Shown: positions 1-9,269 of the stretch, in pieces
Position numbering within the stretch: position 1 is the first letter of the stretch
Layout: each line of letters begins with the position of its first letter
NCBI GenBank assembly: GCA_015222055.1
Contig: JADFUR010000082.1
Coordinates: 1-33,925 of the forward strand
Reading direction: 5' to 3'
Length of the DNA: 33,925 nucleotides
Source of the DNA: Bacteroidota bacterium
Lineage (GTDB): Bacteria > Bacteroidota > Bacteroidia > Bacteroidales > B39-G9
The notes under the pieces: generated by a model
The model's input: only the letters and a program-made list of their open reading frames with translations
The model's database searches: none
Told to the model about the DNA's origin: nothing
Program-made: the position numbers and the translations under genes

Positions 1-888
1 AATACAAAAATTGTTATTGATACTTTTAATATTACAGTTAATGCAGTTGATGATGCACCGTTTGTTTCAAATCCAATTGCAGACATAACTGCTGACGAAG
101 ATGCAACTATTGCAGCCATCAGTCTGGCAAATGTATTCGGCGATATTGATAACGACGATGCGACTATCACAAAAGCAATAATCAGTGCAAACGATGAAAG
201 CTTACTTAGTATGAACATTAGTGAAGACATGCTTAATGTAATATTACAAGATAATCAATCTGGAGAACTGGAAATAGTAATTGAAGCAAGTTCAAATACA
301 AAAACAGTAACTGATACTTTTAATATTACAGTTAATGCTGTAAACGATCCACCAATAGTATCAAATTCAATAGCTGATCAAACAATAGATATGAATTCAA
401 ATAATATTGAAATTGATTTAAGCGAAATTTTTGTTGATATTGATGGAGACGAATTAATTTTAACTGTAGATAATAACACAAATACTGATTTAGTTACATC
501 ACAAATTGAAAATTTCAAACTTACTCTTCAATTTATACAAAATCAATATGGTGAAGCTGTTATTACTATTAAAGCAAATGATGGTACTGAAAGTATAACA
601 ACATCGTTCAATGTAATTGTTAATAATACCACAGGCATTAATTATATTAACGAATATCAGCTTGAAACTTATCCTAATCCAACAAGTAGTTATTTAAACA
701 TAACAAGTCCTGAAAAGATTAAGGAAATAGTTGTAATGAACACTAATGGAGTTTTACAACAAGTATTAAATGTTAATAATACAGAAAAGAACTACCAGAT
801 AGATTTAAGAAATTTACCTACAGGTATTTATTTTGTAACAATTATTTTAGAAGATTCAAGAATAACTAAAAAAGTTATTAAACAATAA
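1..888 (+). CDS. Partial (5'-truncated) T9SS-sorted surface protein with cadherin-like repeats
   Basis: The reading frame is open from the first base, so the start lies left of the window; the ATG at 211 is internal. What remains is the tail of one repeat, two whole repeats of roughly 95 residues and a C-terminal sorting domain. The repeats alternate a 'Pxx..I.D' opening, an acidic D-x-D-N-D-D or D-x-D-G-D loop that may bind calcium, and a closing 'DTFNITVNAV' strand, as in cadherin-like or Ig-like tandem domains. The last ~75 residues carry the T9SS type A pattern ('YPNPTSSYLNI', then 'LPTGIYFV', ending in basic 'RITKKVIKQ'). The protein is therefore probably exported across the outer membrane and anchored or released at the surface. 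Its repeats and last residues closely match the protein ending at 9269, so the two are probably paralogues. The N-terminal functional domain is not visible, so the ligand is unknown. Confidence 0.85.
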   Translation, partial: NTKIVIDTFNITVNAVDDAPFVSNPIADITADEDATIAAISLANVFGDIDNDDATITKAIISANDESLLSMNISEDMLNVILQDNQSGELEIVIEASSNTKTVTDTFNITVNAVNDPPIVSNSIADQTIDMNSNNIEIDLSEIFVDIDGDELILTVDNNTNTDLVTSQIENFKLTLQFIQNQYGEAVITIKANDGTESITTSFNVIVNNTTGINYINEYQLETYPNPTSSYLNITSPEKIKEIVVMNTNGVLQQVLNVNNTEKNYQIDLRNLPTGIYFVTIILEDSRITKKVIKQ

Positions 889-897
889 GTGAAATTT

Positions 898-927
898 ATA
901 CCATCCCGGAATATTCCGGGATGGTAT
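898..927. terminator. Perfect 30-bp palindrome, probable terminator
   Basis: The 15-base arms at 898-912 and 913-927 are exact reverse complements with a GC-rich core (CATCCCGG/CCGGGATG). A run of T follows at 927-930. It starts 9 bases after the stop of the upstream T9SS gene and ends 64 bases before the receptor gene, so it most likely ends the upstream transcript. Because it sits in the leader of the receptor operon, partial read-through or attenuation is also possible. Confidence 0.75.
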
Positions 928-973
928 TTTAATTAAAACAGAATAGCTTGTTGCTTAGGAAAAACAACAAATT

Positions 974-980
974 AAGGAGA
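974..980 (+). promoter_or_regulatory. Strong Shine-Dalgarno sequence before the TonB receptor gene
   Basis: AAGGAGA lies 11 bases before the ATG at 992. Bacteroidota genes often lack a recognisable Shine-Dalgarno sequence, and most starts in this window have none, so this one supports the start at 992 and suggests efficient initiation. Confidence 0.6.
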
Positions 981-991
981 TACGAAAAAAA

Positions 992-3043
992 ATGTATTAT
1001 AAGAGAATAAAAACAAAGCAAAAAAAAGAAAGCAAAATAAGCTTCTTATCCATAACAGGGTTATTCATAATTTGTTTGTTATTTACATCCGTAAAGGATA
1101 TATATGCACAAGGAATGCTTGATAGTATTTATAATATTGATGAGATTGTTGTTACAGCAAATAGATATAAAGTAATTATTCCTGCTCAAAAATTAGAAGG
1201 AAAAGAATTAAAAAGTTTAAATAGTTTTTCGGTAGCCGATGCTATTAGATATTTTTCCGGTGTGCAGATAAAAGATTATGGGGGTATTGGAGGAATAAAA
1301 ACAGTGAATATCCGAAGTATGGGAACAAATCATATGGGGGTATTCTATGATGGTATTCAACTTGGGAATGCTCAAAATGGACAAATTGATTTAGGAAAAT
1401 TTTCCCTTGAAAATATTGAATCTATCTCACTTTACAATGGACAAAAAAGCGAGATATTTCAATCTGCAAAAGATTTTGGATCGTCAGGGTCAATATATAT
1501 AAATACCAGAAAACCTAAATTTAAAAATGGTAAATCAACGAACTTAAGAGCCGGAATAAAAACAGGATCTTTTGATTTGCTTAATCCTTCAATTCTATAT
1601 GAATATAAAATAAACGATAAAATAAACACTTCTTTTAATGCCGAATGGATTAATGCCAGCGGTAAATATGATTTTAGATACAAAAGAAAAAATGTTTTGG
1701 GCGAAATAGCTTACGACACTACAGCTACTCGCGAAAACGGAGATATTAATGCCACACGTATGGAAGCCGGAATAAATGGAATCCTCAACAAAGGGAATTG
1801 GAATGTCAGACTTTATAATTACAACTCCGAAAGAGGTATTCCCGGAGCAATTGTAAATAATGTATGGAGACGTGGTGAACGCTTGTGGGATTTAAATTCC
1901 TTTATCCAGGGAACATTAAAAAAAGAAATCACAGATAAGTATAAAGTCTTAGTTAATACTAAATACGCTTCAGATTATACACATTACATAAACAATGATG
2001 ATAAACTTATTAAAATTGATAATACCTATAAGCAAAAAGAATTATATTTATCTACATCAAACTTATATGCTATACTAAAACATTGGAGTGTTTCATTCTC
2101 TTATGATTTTCAATGGAATAAACTAGATGCTGATTTACAAGATTTTCCTTACCCTACTCGCTACACACACTTAGCTTCTATTGCCACAGCAATACAATTG
2201 AAAAGTTTTAAAATTCAAGCCAGTTTGCTTGGTAATTTTATCAGAGAAGATGTTGAAAAATATGACAAAGCATCTGATAAAAAAGTGTATTCACCAGCAG
2301 TATTTATTTCTTATAAACCATTTCATGATTATGGTTTAAGCTTGAGAGCTTTTTATAAAAAAGCATTTCGAATGCCCACCTTTAACGATCTTTATTATAC
2401 AGATATGGGAAATGCAAATTTAAATCCGGAATATGCCACACAATATAATCTGGGTTTTGTTTTCGATCAAAAAATAAATAAGGGCTTTTTTAAAAAAATA
2501 AATATTACATCAGATATATATTATAATGAAGTAAATGATAAAATTGTAGCTTACCCCAAAGGTCAACAGTTTAGATGGACTATGATTAATCTGGGAGCCG
2601 TTGAAATAAGAGGCGTTGATGTATCTTTATCTAATACTTTTGGAATTATTGAAGATTTATTCATCACAACAAAAACACAATATACTTACCAGGAAGCACA
2701 AGATTTTACTGATCCTTCAGACCCTTATTACTCAGATCAGATTCCTTATATACCCTGGCATAGTGGTTCGCTTATTACTTATATAAATTATAAAAAATGG
2801 CAATTCAACTATAGCTTTATTTATGTTGGAGAAAGATATAATCAACAAGAAAATATTAGATATAATTACACTCAACCGTGGTATACCAGTGATATATCAC
2901 TCACAAAAAGTGTTAAATATAAAAATACTGATATTAAAATATCAGCTGAAGTAAATAATCTTTTAAGCCAAGATTATGATGTTATTCTCAACTATCCAAT
3001 GCCTAAAAGAAATTATAAGTTATCCTTATACATAGAATTATAA
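992..3043 (+). CDS. btuB: TonB-dependent outer-membrane receptor, BtuB type
   Basis: A 683-residue TonB-dependent transporter, the usual size for BtuB/FepA-type receptors. Residues 1-40 form a signal peptide with a long basic n-region and a hydrophobic core, ending at 'IYAQ'. A TonB-box-like 'DEIVVTANR' lies near residue 50. The plug follows (about 55-160, with 'VNIRSMGTNHMGVFYDGI'), then a beta-barrel containing the family motif 'FRMPTFNDLYY' and 'NLNPE'. It has no N-terminal carboxypeptidase-like extension, so it is not a SusC-type receptor. It is the first gene of a tight operon with two lipoproteins and a T9SS protein; the next gene starts 4 bases after its stop. Pairing with a BtuG-like propeller points to cobalamin or another corrinoid as substrate, powered by the TonB-ExbBD system. 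The substrate is inferred from context; sequence alone supports only the transporter family. Confidence 0.85.
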   Translation: MYYKRIKTKQKKESKISFLSITGLFIICLLFTSVKDIYAQGMLDSIYNIDEIVVTANRYKVIIPAQKLEGKELKSLNSFSVADAIRYFSGVQIKDYGGIGGIKTVNIRSMGTNHMGVFYDGIQLGNAQNGQIDLGKFSLENIESISLYNGQKSEIFQSAKDFGSSGSIYINTRKPKFKNGKSTNLRAGIKTGSFDLLNPSILYEYKINDKINTSFNAEWINASGKYDFRYKRKNVLGEIAYDTTATRENGDINATRMEAGINGILNKGNWNVRLYNYNSERGIPGAIVNNVWRRGERLWDLNSFIQGTLKKEITDKYKVLVNTKYASDYTHYINNDDKLIKIDNTYKQKELYLSTSNLYAILKHWSVSFSYDFQWNKLDADLQDFPYPTRYTHLASIATAIQLKSFKIQASLLGNFIREDVEKYDKASDKKVYSPAVFISYKPFHDYGLSLRAFYKKAFRMPTFNDLYYTDMGNANLNPEYATQYNLGFVFDQKINKGFFKKINITSDIYYNEVNDKIVAYPKGQQFRWTMINLGAVEIRGVDVSLSNTFGIIEDLFITTKTQYTYQEAQDFTDPSDPYYSDQIPYIPWHSGSLITYINYKKWQFNYSFIYVGERYNQQENIRYNYTQPWYTSDISLTKSVKYKNTDIKISAEVNNLLSQDYDVILNYPMPKRNYKLSLYIEL

Positions 3044-3047
3044 ACCA

Positions 3048-4202
3048 ATGAAAAACATCATATATATATTCATTATCATTTGCACTATCACCTTTTCTTG
3101 TCGAGAAGATGAACTTGTTCTTCCAACAGAATATGAAATTCTTCCTGTAAATTATTCTAATTCAAGTAAAATTAAAGGAATTTACTTGCTAAACGAGGGA
3201 AATATGGGAAGCAATAAATCAAGTTTGGATTATCTAGATTTTGAAACTGGTTTTTATGCACGGAATATTTATCCAGAAAAGAATCCAACAATAGTAAAAG
3301 AATTGGGTGATGTTGGCAACGACATTCAGGTCTATGGAAATAAATTATACGTAGTTATTAATTGTTCTCATAAAGTAGAAGTTTTAGATGTTTCTACCGG
3401 GAAACGCATTAAGAAAATAGATATTCCAAACTGTCGCTACATTCGTTTTTACAGAAATAAAGCCTATGTTAGTTCATATGTTGGTCCTGTAGCTATTGAC
3501 GCAGATGCGCAGCTGGGAGCAATATTTAAAATTGATACAGCCAGTTTAGAAGTCGAAGGAAAGGTTGCTGTTGGTTACCAACCCGATGAATTAGAAATTG
3601 TAGGACAATATATTTACGTTGCAAATTCAGGTGGATACAGAGTTCCTGACTATGATAATACAGTATCGATAGTTGAAATAGAGGGCTTTAGACAAGTGAA
3701 AAAAATCCCTGTGGGAATAAATCTACATCGAATAAAAGCAGATAAATATGGTAAATTATGGGTTAGCTCACGAGGTAATTATCGGAATATACATTCAAAA
3801 TTATTTGTTTTGGAAAAAAAAGAAGGAGGAAGCAATCTAGATTATATCGTTACCGACACATTACCCATACCTTGTTCTAATATGTGCATAAGAGGTGATT
3901 CCCTTTTTTTATATAGTGTTGAGTTTAATTACCAAACAAACGAAAACGAAGTAACTTATGGTATTATTGATGTCTGCTCAAAAAAGATGATATCCAATCA
4001 TTTTATTACTGATGGTTCTCAGAATGAAATTAAAATACCTTATGGAATAAATGTTAATCCTGAAAATGGAGATATTTATGTTACTGATGCGAAAAATTAC
4101 GTGTCAAGCGGGAAATTATACTGTTACAATAAATTTGGTCATAAAAAATGGGATGTCAGAACAGGAGATATTCCAGCACATATGGTTTTTGTTTATAAAT
4201 AA
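3048..4202 (+). CDS. btuG: BtuG-like surface lipoprotein (YncE/DUF5074-type beta-propeller)
   Basis: A 384-residue lipoprotein. The signal peptide ends in a lipobox with Cys18 ('ITFSC'), followed by acidic residues (R-E-D-E) like the export signal of surface lipoproteins in this phylum. The mature part looks like a seven-bladed propeller: repeated blades with 'GNKLYVVINCSHKVEVLDV', 'NKAYVSSYVG', 'VGYQPDELEI' and 'YIYVANSGGYRVP'. These are typical of the BtuG/DUF5074 family, which in Bacteroides binds vitamin B12 at the cell surface and caps BtuB. It starts 4 bases after the receptor stop and is almost certainly co-translated with it. It probably captures the ligand and hands it to the receptor. 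The family assignment is strong; the ligand is inferred from Bacteroides homologues. Confidence 0.8.
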   Translation: MKNIIYIFIIICTITFSCREDELVLPTEYEILPVNYSNSSKIKGIYLLNEGNMGSNKSSLDYLDFETGFYARNIYPEKNPTIVKELGDVGNDIQVYGNKLYVVINCSHKVEVLDVSTGKRIKKIDIPNCRYIRFYRNKAYVSSYVGPVAIDADAQLGAIFKIDTASLEVEGKVAVGYQPDELEIVGQYIYVANSGGYRVPDYDNTVSIVEIEGFRQVKKIPVGINLHRIKADKYGKLWVSSRGNYRNIHSKLFVLEKKEGGSNLDYIVTDTLPIPCSNMCIRGDSLFLYSVEFNYQTNENEVTYGIIDVCSKKMISNHFITDGSQNEIKIPYGINVNPENGDIYVTDAKNYVSSGKLYCYNKFGHKKWDVRTGDIPAHMVFVYK

Positions 4203-4213
4203 TTTTAAAAAAA

Positions 4214-5461
4214 ATGAAAATAATTTTTGAACACACAAAAAAAACAACATTAATTTTAGGAATTATATCTGCATTTTTATTTTTAATATCTTGTGATGAA
4301 ACGGAAATTCCTCTTGTAAGTCTCGGAATAGAGAATGTTTATATTATCCCTCGCATGCAAGCACAAGGGCTGTATCCTGCATTTACAGGAGAGCGTTATG
4401 AGTGGCGATTAAGCAGGAAAGAAAAAAAAGATTCTATATTATCAACAGAAAAAAATTATATTTTTTTAGCTCAAGACACAGGAAAATACCATCTTATTTT
4501 TGAAATATTTGATTCGAATAATCCTCTTATTCACGAGCTTGACATGCATGTTGTTAATGAACAGGTTGCATATAGTCCGTATATTCATAAAGTATATGAA
4601 TACAAACCTGCTCCCGGGCAGTTTGTAAATTGCTTGCCTGAATATGTGCTTGGCGATACCGAAAACGATATGATTGTAAAAACACAAGAATCAATAAGTG
4701 GAACAAACCAAGTTCTTGTTTCATTAGGTGCTTATGGCGGTTATTTAAGTTTTGGCTTTGATCATACAGTAATAAATGTAAAAGGGGAATCCGATTTTTC
4801 TATAGATGGGAATGCTTTTTATGCTGCCAGTAACCCCAATCCTGATGCTCCCAAAGGAGGAAGCTCCGAACCTGGAATTGTTATGGTAGCTTTTGATAAA
4901 AATCAAAATGGAAAACCCGACGAAGAAGAATGGTATGAATTAGCAGGGAGTGAATATTATAAAACGGAAACCATAAAGAAATATAAAATAAAATATATAA
5001 AACCTGAGCCAGATAAAATACCAACACCCGATCCATATTATAGTTTTATTACAGATAGCAGTTATATTGCATGGGAAACAAATCAGGGAACCAAAGGGCA
5101 TGTTTACAAAAATAAATTTCACAATCAGCCATACTATCCTTTATGGATAGAAAGTGATGAATTAGTATTTGAAGGAACAAAACTACTTAATAATGCATTT
5201 GACGAAGCAGGAGATGGTAGCTATTTTGTTCAATATTCATACGGATTTGGGTATGCCGATAATAAACCAAATAAATTTAATGTCGGATTTAATATTGAAT
5301 GGGCTGTCGACAAAAATGGAAATCATGTAGATCTGCCTGGAGCTGATTTTATTAGAGTATATACCAGTTTAAACCAATATTGCGGTTGGCTGGGAGAAAC
5401 GTCAACAGAAATATCAGGTGGCAGAGATTTACACATCCCTATTTTACCTTTTGCACATTAA
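4214..5461 (+). CDS. PKD-like surface lipoprotein of the BtuB/BtuG locus
   Basis: A 415-residue lipoprotein: hydrophobic signal segment, lipobox 'FLISC' with Cys27, then D-E-T-E, again an acidic surface-export-like signal. Residues ~35-110 look like a PKD/Ig-type domain ('GERYEWRL', 'DTGKYHLIF'). The remaining ~300 residues form a second domain of unknown fold with 'VLVSLGAYGGYLSFGFDH' and a calcium-loop-like 'DKNQNGKPDEEEW', similar to an EF-hand or dockerin loop. Proteins of this kind are usually annotated as 'cell surface protein' or 'PKD domain protein' and in Bacteroidales occur beside BtuB and DUF5074 genes. It is 11 bases after the previous gene and 22 before the next, so it belongs to the operon. 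Its biochemical role is not known to me; an accessory ligand-binding or complex-stabilising role is an inference. Confidence 0.75.
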   Translation: MKIIFEHTKKTTLILGIISAFLFLISCDETEIPLVSLGIENVYIIPRMQAQGLYPAFTGERYEWRLSRKEKKDSILSTEKNYIFLAQDTGKYHLIFEIFDSNNPLIHELDMHVVNEQVAYSPYIHKVYEYKPAPGQFVNCLPEYVLGDTENDMIVKTQESISGTNQVLVSLGAYGGYLSFGFDHTVINVKGESDFSIDGNAFYAASNPNPDAPKGGSSEPGIVMVAFDKNQNGKPDEEEWYELAGSEYYKTETIKKYKIKYIKPEPDKIPTPDPYYSFITDSSYIAWETNQGTKGHVYKNKFHNQPYYPLWIESDELVFEGTKLLNNAFDEAGDGSYFVQYSYGFGYADNKPNKFNVGFNIEWAVDKNGNHVDLPGADFIRVYTSLNQYCGWLGETSTEISGGRDLHIPILPFAH

Positions 5462-5483
5462 TTTATTCATCATTATAAAGATT

Positions 5484-8400
5484 ATGAAAAAAATAATATT
5501 ATCAAGCATTTTTGCATTTCTTATTTTAGGAATAAAAGCACAACAAACAAATTACCAAGATGGTGTTTTCATATTAAATGAAGACTGGTTTGGACATAAC
5601 AACAGCACCATTAATTTTATTAGCAAATCAAGTGATGTTTTTTACCGGGTTTATGAATATGAAAATCAGGGGAGAGATCTTTCCTTGGGATGTACCAGTC
5701 AATATGGGATGATATATGGAGATAATATGCTTATTATTTCAAAGCAAGATAAAGATGATGGTGATTCTCGCATAGGAGGACGTGTAATAGTTGCTGATGC
5801 AACAAAACTCACCAACAAAAGAGCTATAAAATACATATTACAAAATGATCAAGGCTCTTCTATAGCAGATGGAAGATCATGCCTTGGTGTAGATGAAAAC
5901 ACAGCCTACATCGGAACCAATAATGGCATTTTTGTTTTTGATTTAATTTCAAATCAAATTATGGAAAGAATTTCGGGTACTGAAAATCCTTTAGTTAATG
6001 GAGATGAAAATAATGCCAATGGACAAGGTGCTTTTTATAATAATCAAATAGGACATATGATTCGTACACCAGACTATGTTTTTGCTGTTTACCAAGATTC
6101 TGGAATTTTTGTAATTGATCCTAATTTACATAAAGTAAAAACTGTTATTAAAGGTTGCTTTAGTTCAATGGTTCAAAGTAAAGATGGATATATATGGGCA
6201 GCATGTAATACCAATCATGACGCTCAAAAATATCCATATGGCGGAAGTAATTTTAGCTCCTGGGGAGATGGCTGGGAAGGAAGTCGGCTTTTAAGAATAG
6301 ACCCATTCAGCCTTGAAACAAGCAATATTAACATTCCTTCAAACATGCCGGGAATAAGACAAACATGGTATGCCTGGACAAACGGGGGCTTTTGTGCTTC
6401 TGCTGTTTCAAACTACTTATATTGGACTGATGATAATGCTTGGTTTGAATCTTCGAAAATTTACCGATACGATATTAACAACAATACTTTTAAAAAAATA
6501 TTTGATGCAAAAGATATTCATGCCGACAGAAATATTTATGGTGCCGGTTTTGGTGTAAATCCCGAAAATGGAAATCTTTTTGTTTTTCTTTTTAACAGTT
6601 TTACAGATAATAGAAACTGGATTGCGGAATTAGATGAAAATGGAAATATAATCGAAAATCATAGTTTAATACAAAATTATTGGTTTCCGTCAATGTCAAT
6701 ATTCCCCGATAAATACGACCCCGAATTATCTACAATTCCTGAAACAATTTCAATAGATAAAACGCCATACAAATTATATTTAGGAGATTGTGTCACAGAT
6801 GCAGACAATCTGAACGCGGCTATTGTTAAATCTGTAAAAAATATTGGAAATAGTAACCTCGCAAATATTTTTGTTAAACACGACACTTTAAATATTTCTC
6901 GAATATCTCCAAAAATTGGAGGTGATACACGATTTAATCTGGCATTCAATTCCAATGGTAAAATCATAACTAAAAATATTAATTTAAAAATAAGTTCACA
7001 TCTTTATTTACAAAATCCTATAGAAGATATTTTTCTTAAGGAAAATAATCCTGATACAGAAATTGATATTTCAAACTATTTTATATTACCGGGAGTAAAT
7101 AACAACCTTATCCAATTGCAGGTAGAATCAAATTCAAATGAGCAACTTATTAACTGTAATATATCAAATAATAAATTACATATATCAACAAAAATTTCGC
7201 AATATGGTATTGCTAAATTAATAATTAAAGCTAGTGCCAAAGGGGAAATCGAAAGAGATACAGTACTTGTAAACGTAGATGCAAAACCTGTTTTACTAAG
7301 CGAAATCCCCGAAGTTGTGCTGCCGGAAGATAATCCGGAATTCAGTATCAATCTGGCTCAATACTTTCACGATCTGGATAATGACGACAGTGATATTATA
7401 TATACCATTCAATCAAATACAAATAGTAGCTTGTTAACCGGAAATATTTCAGGTGCAACTTTAACTTTAAAATTAAAAGCAAATCAATTCGGAATGGCAA
7501 GTTTACAGCTTAAAGCAAATTCAAACGGACAAACCATTGCAACAAATTTGGAAATAACAGTTAATCCTGTTGACGACCCAATTATTTCTACAAAAATACT
7601 GGAAGATATATACCTTATGGAAAATTCTCAGGATAGCACAATTAATTTATCTGTTGATTTCACCGATCCCGATAACGATGATAATCTTATTAAAACAAGA
7701 GTAATTAGCAACAGCAATACAGCATTAGTTAATCATCTATTAAATAATAATAATTTAACATTGTCGTTTGAACCAAACCATTCAGGATATTCTGAAATTA
7801 TTATTCAGGGAGCTTTAAACGGATATACACAAAAAGACACTTTCAATGTATATGTTAAAGATGTTGATCAGCCAATATTCTGTAATAATTTAATAGAAGA
7901 TAGTATAATAATTAAAAACGCACCGGATATTGTACTTAATCTATCAAACATATTTTCCGATCCGGATGATAATGATGCTTTAATTAATATATCTGTAATA
8001 AAAAATTCTGGCTCGAAATTAATTCAAACATCAGTTAATGGTCAGATGCTAACAATTCATCCTGAACACAACAAATCAGGGATTGCTGAATTAATAGTTG
8101 AAGGTTCACTTAACGGATTTACAGCAAATGACATTTTCAATATTAAAATTGACGATCCAATTTATCTTGCAAACCCGATTAATGATATTATCGTTCAAAA
8201 AAATGGCATAATAGAAAATATTGATATCTCAAATGTTTTTAATGATAATGATGATAACAACCAGAACATTGTTACCAGTATCGTTTCAAACAGCATGTCT
8301 GAACTTGTTCAAGTAGCCATTAACGAAAATCAGTTAGCGTTCGATTTAAGTAATGATAAAACAGGGGAAACACAAATTATACTTAAAGGCGAACTACTGG

Positions 8401-9269
8401 GATACTCTGCAAATGATACAATTATGGTGCGAATTGTGGATCCTGTATATGTCGCAAATTCAATATCAGACTTTACTGTTCCTGTAAATTCAGAAACTCA
8501 ATGGATAGATATAAGTAATGTTTTTGTTAATCCTAGCACTGACAATCAATTAATTGATGTTGAATTATACAATAATAGTAATCAAGCACTGGTTATTCCT
8601 GAAATTAAATCAGAATTACTTATTCTAAATTTTTCAAAAAATATGTATGGTAAGTCCGAAATGATTTTAAAAGCAACATCCGGGGAATTTTATACTTTCG
8701 ACACACTTATGCTTACCGTCGATAAACCATTGTATGTTAAAAATCATATCTATGATATTTTTGTAAATAGAAATTCTGAAGATAAGTATATAAAATTGAA
8801 AGATATTTTTGATGATCCGGATAACAATATGGATGCTATAAGTTATAATATACTATCTAATAGCAACGAAAACCTTTTAAATATATCTATTCTTAACGAT
8901 ACTGCAACTTTATCCTTCTCTAAAAATTTTTATGGAGAAGCAGAAGTTATTATCGAAGCTCAATTAAATAATTATATAGCAAGAGATACGTTTTTAGTTA
9001 CTGTTAATAAAACAATAGGAATCACCAAAATTGAAGATGTCTTAATAAAAATTTATCCAAATTTTGTTAAAGATATTTTAAATATTGAATGTAGTTTCGA
9101 AATAAATCGTATCGTTATTTACAATTGCCTTGGAAATATGATAAAGATGGAGAAAACTGTAAATAATACGCATCATAAAATTAATATTTCGAATTTAATT
9201 GGGGGTACTTATTTTATTAGTATAGAAGGGAAAAATAATAGAATTACTAAAAAAATAATAAAACAATAA
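5484..9269 (+). CDS. T9SS-sorted protein: BtuG/DUF5074-like propeller plus cadherin-like repeats
   Basis: The start is placed at the ATG at 5484, which opens a clean signal peptide ('MKKIILSSIFAFLILGIKAQ'); an in-frame start at 5418 would overlap the previous gene and spoil that signal. The product is 1261 residues. Residues ~22-415 resemble a DUF5074/BtuG-type beta-propeller ('GVFILNEDWFGHNNSTINFI', 'NGIFVFDL', 'GIFVIDP', 'GFGVNPENGNLFVF'). From ~419 to ~1180 come one degenerate and seven clear repeats of ~96 residues, starting near 506, 603, 700, 798, 893, 988 and 1083. Many have DPD-N-D-D loops that could bind calcium. Residues ~1188-1261 are a T9SS type A sorting domain ending 'NRITKKIIKQ'. 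It is the last gene of the operon. The architecture suggests a ligand-binding head held away from the cell on a repeat stalk; this role is inferred. Confidence 0.8.
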   Translation: MKKIILSSIFAFLILGIKAQQTNYQDGVFILNEDWFGHNNSTINFISKSSDVFYRVYEYENQGRDLSLGCTSQYGMIYGDNMLIISKQDKDDGDSRIGGRVIVADATKLTNKRAIKYILQNDQGSSIADGRSCLGVDENTAYIGTNNGIFVFDLISNQIMERISGTENPLVNGDENNANGQGAFYNNQIGHMIRTPDYVFAVYQDSGIFVIDPNLHKVKTVIKGCFSSMVQSKDGYIWAACNTNHDAQKYPYGGSNFSSWGDGWEGSRLLRIDPFSLETSNINIPSNMPGIRQTWYAWTNGGFCASAVSNYLYWTDDNAWFESSKIYRYDINNNTFKKIFDAKDIHADRNIYGAGFGVNPENGNLFVFLFNSFTDNRNWIAELDENGNIIENHSLIQNYWFPSMSIFPDKYDPELSTIPETISIDKTPYKLYLGDCVTDADNLNAAIVKSVKNIGNSNLANIFVKHDTLNISRISPKIGGDTRFNLAFNSNGKIITKNINLKISSHLYLQNPIEDIFLKENNPDTEIDISNYFILPGVNNNLIQLQVESNSNEQLINCNISNNKLHISTKISQYGIAKLIIKASAKGEIERDTVLVNVDAKPVLLSEIPEVVLPEDNPEFSINLAQYFHDLDNDDSDIIYTIQSNTNSSLLTGNISGATLTLKLKANQFGMASLQLKANSNGQTIATNLEITVNPVDDPIISTKILEDIYLMENSQDSTINLSVDFTDPDNDDNLIKTRVISNSNTALVNHLLNNNNLTLSFEPNHSGYSEIIIQGALNGYTQKDTFNVYVKDVDQPIFCNNLIEDSIIIKNAPDIVLNLSNIFSDPDDNDALINISVIKNSGSKLIQTSVNGQMLTIHPEHNKSGIAELIVEGSLNGFTANDIFNIKIDDPIYLANPINDIIVQKNGIIENIDISNVFNDNDDNNQNIVTSIVSNSMSELVQVAINENQLAFDLSNDKTGETQIILKGELLGYSANDTIMVRIVDPVYVANSISDFTVPVNSETQWIDISNVFVNPSTDNQLIDVELYNNSNQALVIPEIKSELLILNFSKNMYGKSEMILKATSGEFYTFDTLMLTVDKPLYVKNHIYDIFVNRNSEDKYIKLKDIFDDPDNNMDAISYNILSNSNENLLNISILNDTATLSFSKNFYGEAEVIIEAQLNNYIARDTFLVTVNKTIGITKIEDVLIKIYPNFVKDILNIECSFEINRIVIYNCLGNMIKMEKTVNNTHHKINISNLIGGTYFISIEGKNNRITKKIIKQ

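Noticed and set aside
5418-5483. N-terminal extension of the T9SS propeller protein from an ATG at 5418
   Set aside because: It overlaps the previous gene by 44 bases and places 22 residues before a perfect signal peptide that starts at 5484.
7076-7351. Minus-strand open frames inside the large repeat protein (also 6677-6967)
   Set aside because: They mirror the repeat-coding strand of a convincing gene, with Ser/Thr-rich translation typical of antisense to such repeats.
5484-9269. CRISPR-like or DNA-level tandem repeats
   Set aside because: The periodicity is at protein level (~96 residues, diverged); there are no short identical direct repeats with spacers anywhere in the window.
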